Below are positions 62,476 through 64,000 of a DNA stretch of 64,000 nucleotides, in pieces. The stretch covers positions 1 through 64,000 of the forward strand of contig NZ_JRMV01000274.1 of assembly GCF_000758755.1 (NCBI RefSeq), written 5' to 3'. Positions within the stretch are counted from its first letter, which is position 1. The number at the start of each line of letters is the position of its first letter. The DNA is from Actinomyces sp. S6-Spd3. Lineage in GTDB: Bacteria; Actinomycetota; Actinomycetes; Actinomycetales; Actinomycetaceae. The notes below the pieces were generated by a model. The model did not search any database. It was not told the DNA's origin and saw nothing but the letters and a program-made list of their open reading frames with translations. A program made the position numbers and the translations under genes.

Positions 62476-62517
62476 GTGAAATGTGCCTTCGAATGCTGAT
62501 TTGTGCAGAAAAATAAA

Positions 62518-62538
62518 GTTGAGTGGAATAGACTCAAG
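62518..62538. promoter_or_regulatory. HAIR operator upstream of clpB
   Basis: GTTGAGT-N7-ACTCAAG, same first and second arms as HAIR operator 1 of dnaK, 62 bp before the clpB start. Confidence 0.93.
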
Positions 62539-62600
62539 TTTGTTGACGTTGTGTTAGTCAGAACGAATAAAGCCGCCCATTACGAGCGGCAGGAGGAATG

Positions 62601-64000
62601 ATGACTGAACAATTTACAAGCAAAGCCCAAGAGGCAGTGAGCAGCGCGGTCCAGTCGGCACAGGCCGCTGGGAACCCGCAGGTGGATTCCCTGCACCTCT
62701 TGGAAGCACTTCTTGAACAGGGCGAGGGCATTGCCTACTCCCTGCTTCAAGCAATTGGGGCAAACCCGCAGCAGATCGGCGCTCGTACGCGCAATGCGCT
62801 GGTGGCTCTGCCCTCAACCAGCGGTTCGAGTGTTGCCCAACCGCAAACCTCGCGCGGCCTGATCCAAGTGATTAACGATGCCCGCAAGCGCGCAGAAGCT
62901 AAGGGAGACGCCTATGTCTCCACCGAGCACCTGCTTATTGCGTTGGCAGCAAATGACGATAGCGCCGGCGAAATCCTACGTGAAAACGGCGCAACCGCAG
63001 AACGCTTGCAGAAGGCTCTGGATGAGCTTCGCCCCGATCCCATTACCAGCGCCGATCCTGAAGGCTCCTTCGAGGCCCTGAAGAAGTATGGTCGCGACCT
63101 CACTGAGGTGGCACGCCAAGGCAAGTTGGACCCGGTGATTGGTCGTGATAGCGAGATTCGCCGCGTGATCCAAGTGCTCTCGCGTCGTACCAAGAACAAT
63201 CCTGTTCTCATCGGTGAACCTGGCGTTGGTAAGACGGCAGTCGTGGAAGGCCTGGCCCAGCGAATCGTCGCTGGCGACGTGCCCGAATCCCTGAAGAACA
63301 AGAAGCTCATCGCTCTTGACCTGACCGGGATGGTTGCGGGTGCGAAGTATCGCGGTGAATTCGAGGAACGCCTCAAGGCTGTTCTCAATGAGATCGAACG
63401 CTCCGATGGTGAAATCATCACCTTCATCGACGAGCTTCACACGGTCGTCGGTGCCGGTGGCGGCTCAGAAGGGGCAATGGATGCGGGCAATATGCTCAAG
63501 CCCATGCTTGCCCGTGGCGAGCTCCGCATGGTCGGCGCAACCACTCTGGATGAGTACCGCGAGAACATCGAAAAGGACCCAGCGCTTGAGCGTCGTTTCC
63601 AGCAGGTTTTCGTTGGTGAGCCTTCGGTCGAGGATACCGTCGCAATCTTGCGTGGTATTGCCCCCAAGTACGAGGCACACCACAAGATCACCATCTCTGA
63701 TGGTGCTCTGGTTGCAGCCGCACAGCTGTCCGACCGCTACATCACCGGCCGCCAGCTTCCCGATAAGGCCATTGACCTGATCGACGAGGCCGCCTCCCGC
63801 CTGCGCATGGAACTGGATTCCTCCCCTGAGGAGATCGACGTTCTGCGTCGTCAGGTGGACCGCCTGCGCATGGAAGAGTCCTACCTGACCGAGTCTGACC
63901 CCGATGGATTGGACGAGGCCACGGCGGAGCGCCTCGAGAAGCTGCGTGAGGACCTAGCGAACAAGAATGAGGAGCTGTCTGCTCTGACCAGTCGCTGGGA
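62601..64000 (+). CDS. clpB: Chaperone/disaggregase ClpB (N-terminal part; cut by window end)
   Basis: 466 codons visible, no stop in the window. N-terminal Clp repeat domains ([30 protein letters not shown]), AAA-1 domain with Walker [19 protein letters not shown] and Walker [10 protein letters not shown], and then the beginning of the coiled-coil middle domain ([15 protein letters not shown]), which distinguishes ClpB from ClpA/ClpC. AGGAGG (62591-62596) favours ATG 62601; ATG 62598 is too close to it. HspR-regulated by its HAIR site. Confidence 0.98.
   Translation, partial: MTEQFTSKAQEAVSSAVQSAQAAGNPQVDSLHLLEALLEQGEGIAYSLLQAIGANPQQIGARTRNALVALPSTSGSSVAQPQTSRGLIQVINDARKRAEAKGDAYVSTEHLLIALAANDDSAGEILRENGATAERLQKALDELRPDPITSADPEGSFEALKKYGRDLTEVARQGKLDPVIGRDSEIRRVIQVLSRRTKNNPVLIGEPGVGKTAVVEGLAQRIVAGDVPESLKNKKLIALDLTGMVAGAKYRGEFEERLKAVLNEIERSDGEIITFIDELHTVVGAGGGSEGAMDAGNMLKPMLARGELRMVGATTLDEYRENIEKDPALERRFQQVFVGEPSVEDTVAILRGIAPKYEAHHKITISDGALVAAAQLSDRYITGRQLPDKAIDLIDEAASRLRMELDSSPEEIDVLRRQVDRLRMEESYLTESDPDGLDEATAERLEKLREDLANKNEELSALTSRW

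Overview
The window looks like chromosomal DNA from an actinobacterium of the Actinomycetaceae, most likely Schaalia or a close Actinomyces relative. The reasons are moderately high GC, HspR with three HAIR operators around dnaK and clpB, a GTP-type PEP carboxykinase, MurT/GatD, actinobacterial families (DUF4235, DUF2510, septum-formation, bacterial SCP-like, DUF4921), surface proteins ending in LAxTG sorting signals, and a secreted GH101 mucin-type O-glycanase typical of oral or gut host-associated species. The genus is an inference; no rRNA gene is present.

Layout. 1-1.3 kb: 5' part of a Thr/Pro-repeat surface adhesin (minus). 1.58-1.92 kb: tRNA-Glu, -Asp and -Phe with a terminator. 2.1-6.3 kb: MscS channel, MsrB and two tandem EamA exporters, then tRNA-Lys. 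7.2-11.7 kb: a carbohydrate-type ABC importer operon ending in a cytoplasmic sulfatase. 11.8-15.0 kb: MutT1-like Nudix protein, a septum-formation lipoprotein, and a Pit phosphate transporter with its DUF47 partner. 15.3-17.2 kb: PEPCK. 17.3-19.3 kb: a large protein of unknown function. 19.4-26.6 kb: a MoxR/DUF58/vWA/TPR locus split by an oppositely oriented surface protein. 26.7-31.0 kb: flavin reductase, a possible 42-codon small ORF with hairpins, an LssY_C membrane protein, a solute-binding lipoprotein, DUF4235, SCP-like protein and tRNA-Ser.

31.0-32.4 kb is the most unusual stretch. An orphan EndoU-type toxin domain and a likely immunity gene sit between two single CRISPR type I-E-like repeats, and these in turn sit between two directly repeated copies of a ~190-nt element that looks like a structured RNA.

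32.5-42.6 kb holds housekeeping and regulatory genes (DUF4921 GalT-like, ACT protein, aldo-keto reductase with divergent TetR, two membrane proteins of a DUF2510 pair, AspT-type transporter, Nudix, M18 aminopeptidase, MarR, GNAT). 42.7-52.4 kb is a surface/glycan block: GT2-GtrA fusion, phosphodiester glycosidase, the 1761-residue GH101 enzyme, and another LAxTG surface protein. 52.6-54.4 kb: a 23S rRNA m5U methyltransferase and an S4 protein. 54.4-58.8 kb: the dnaK-grpE-dnaJ-hspR heat-shock operon. 58.8-62.4 kb: GtrA, then murT-gatD (lipid II amidation) and a membrane protein. 62.5 kb to the end: clpB, cut by the window edge and also preceded by a HAIR operator.

How parts work together: HspR (58.2 kb) should repress both the dnaK operon and clpB. 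The GH101 enzyme and the LAxTG proteins form the host-facing surface and need a sortase outside the window. The ABC importer plus sulfatase could take in a sulfated sugar and desulfate it inside the cell.
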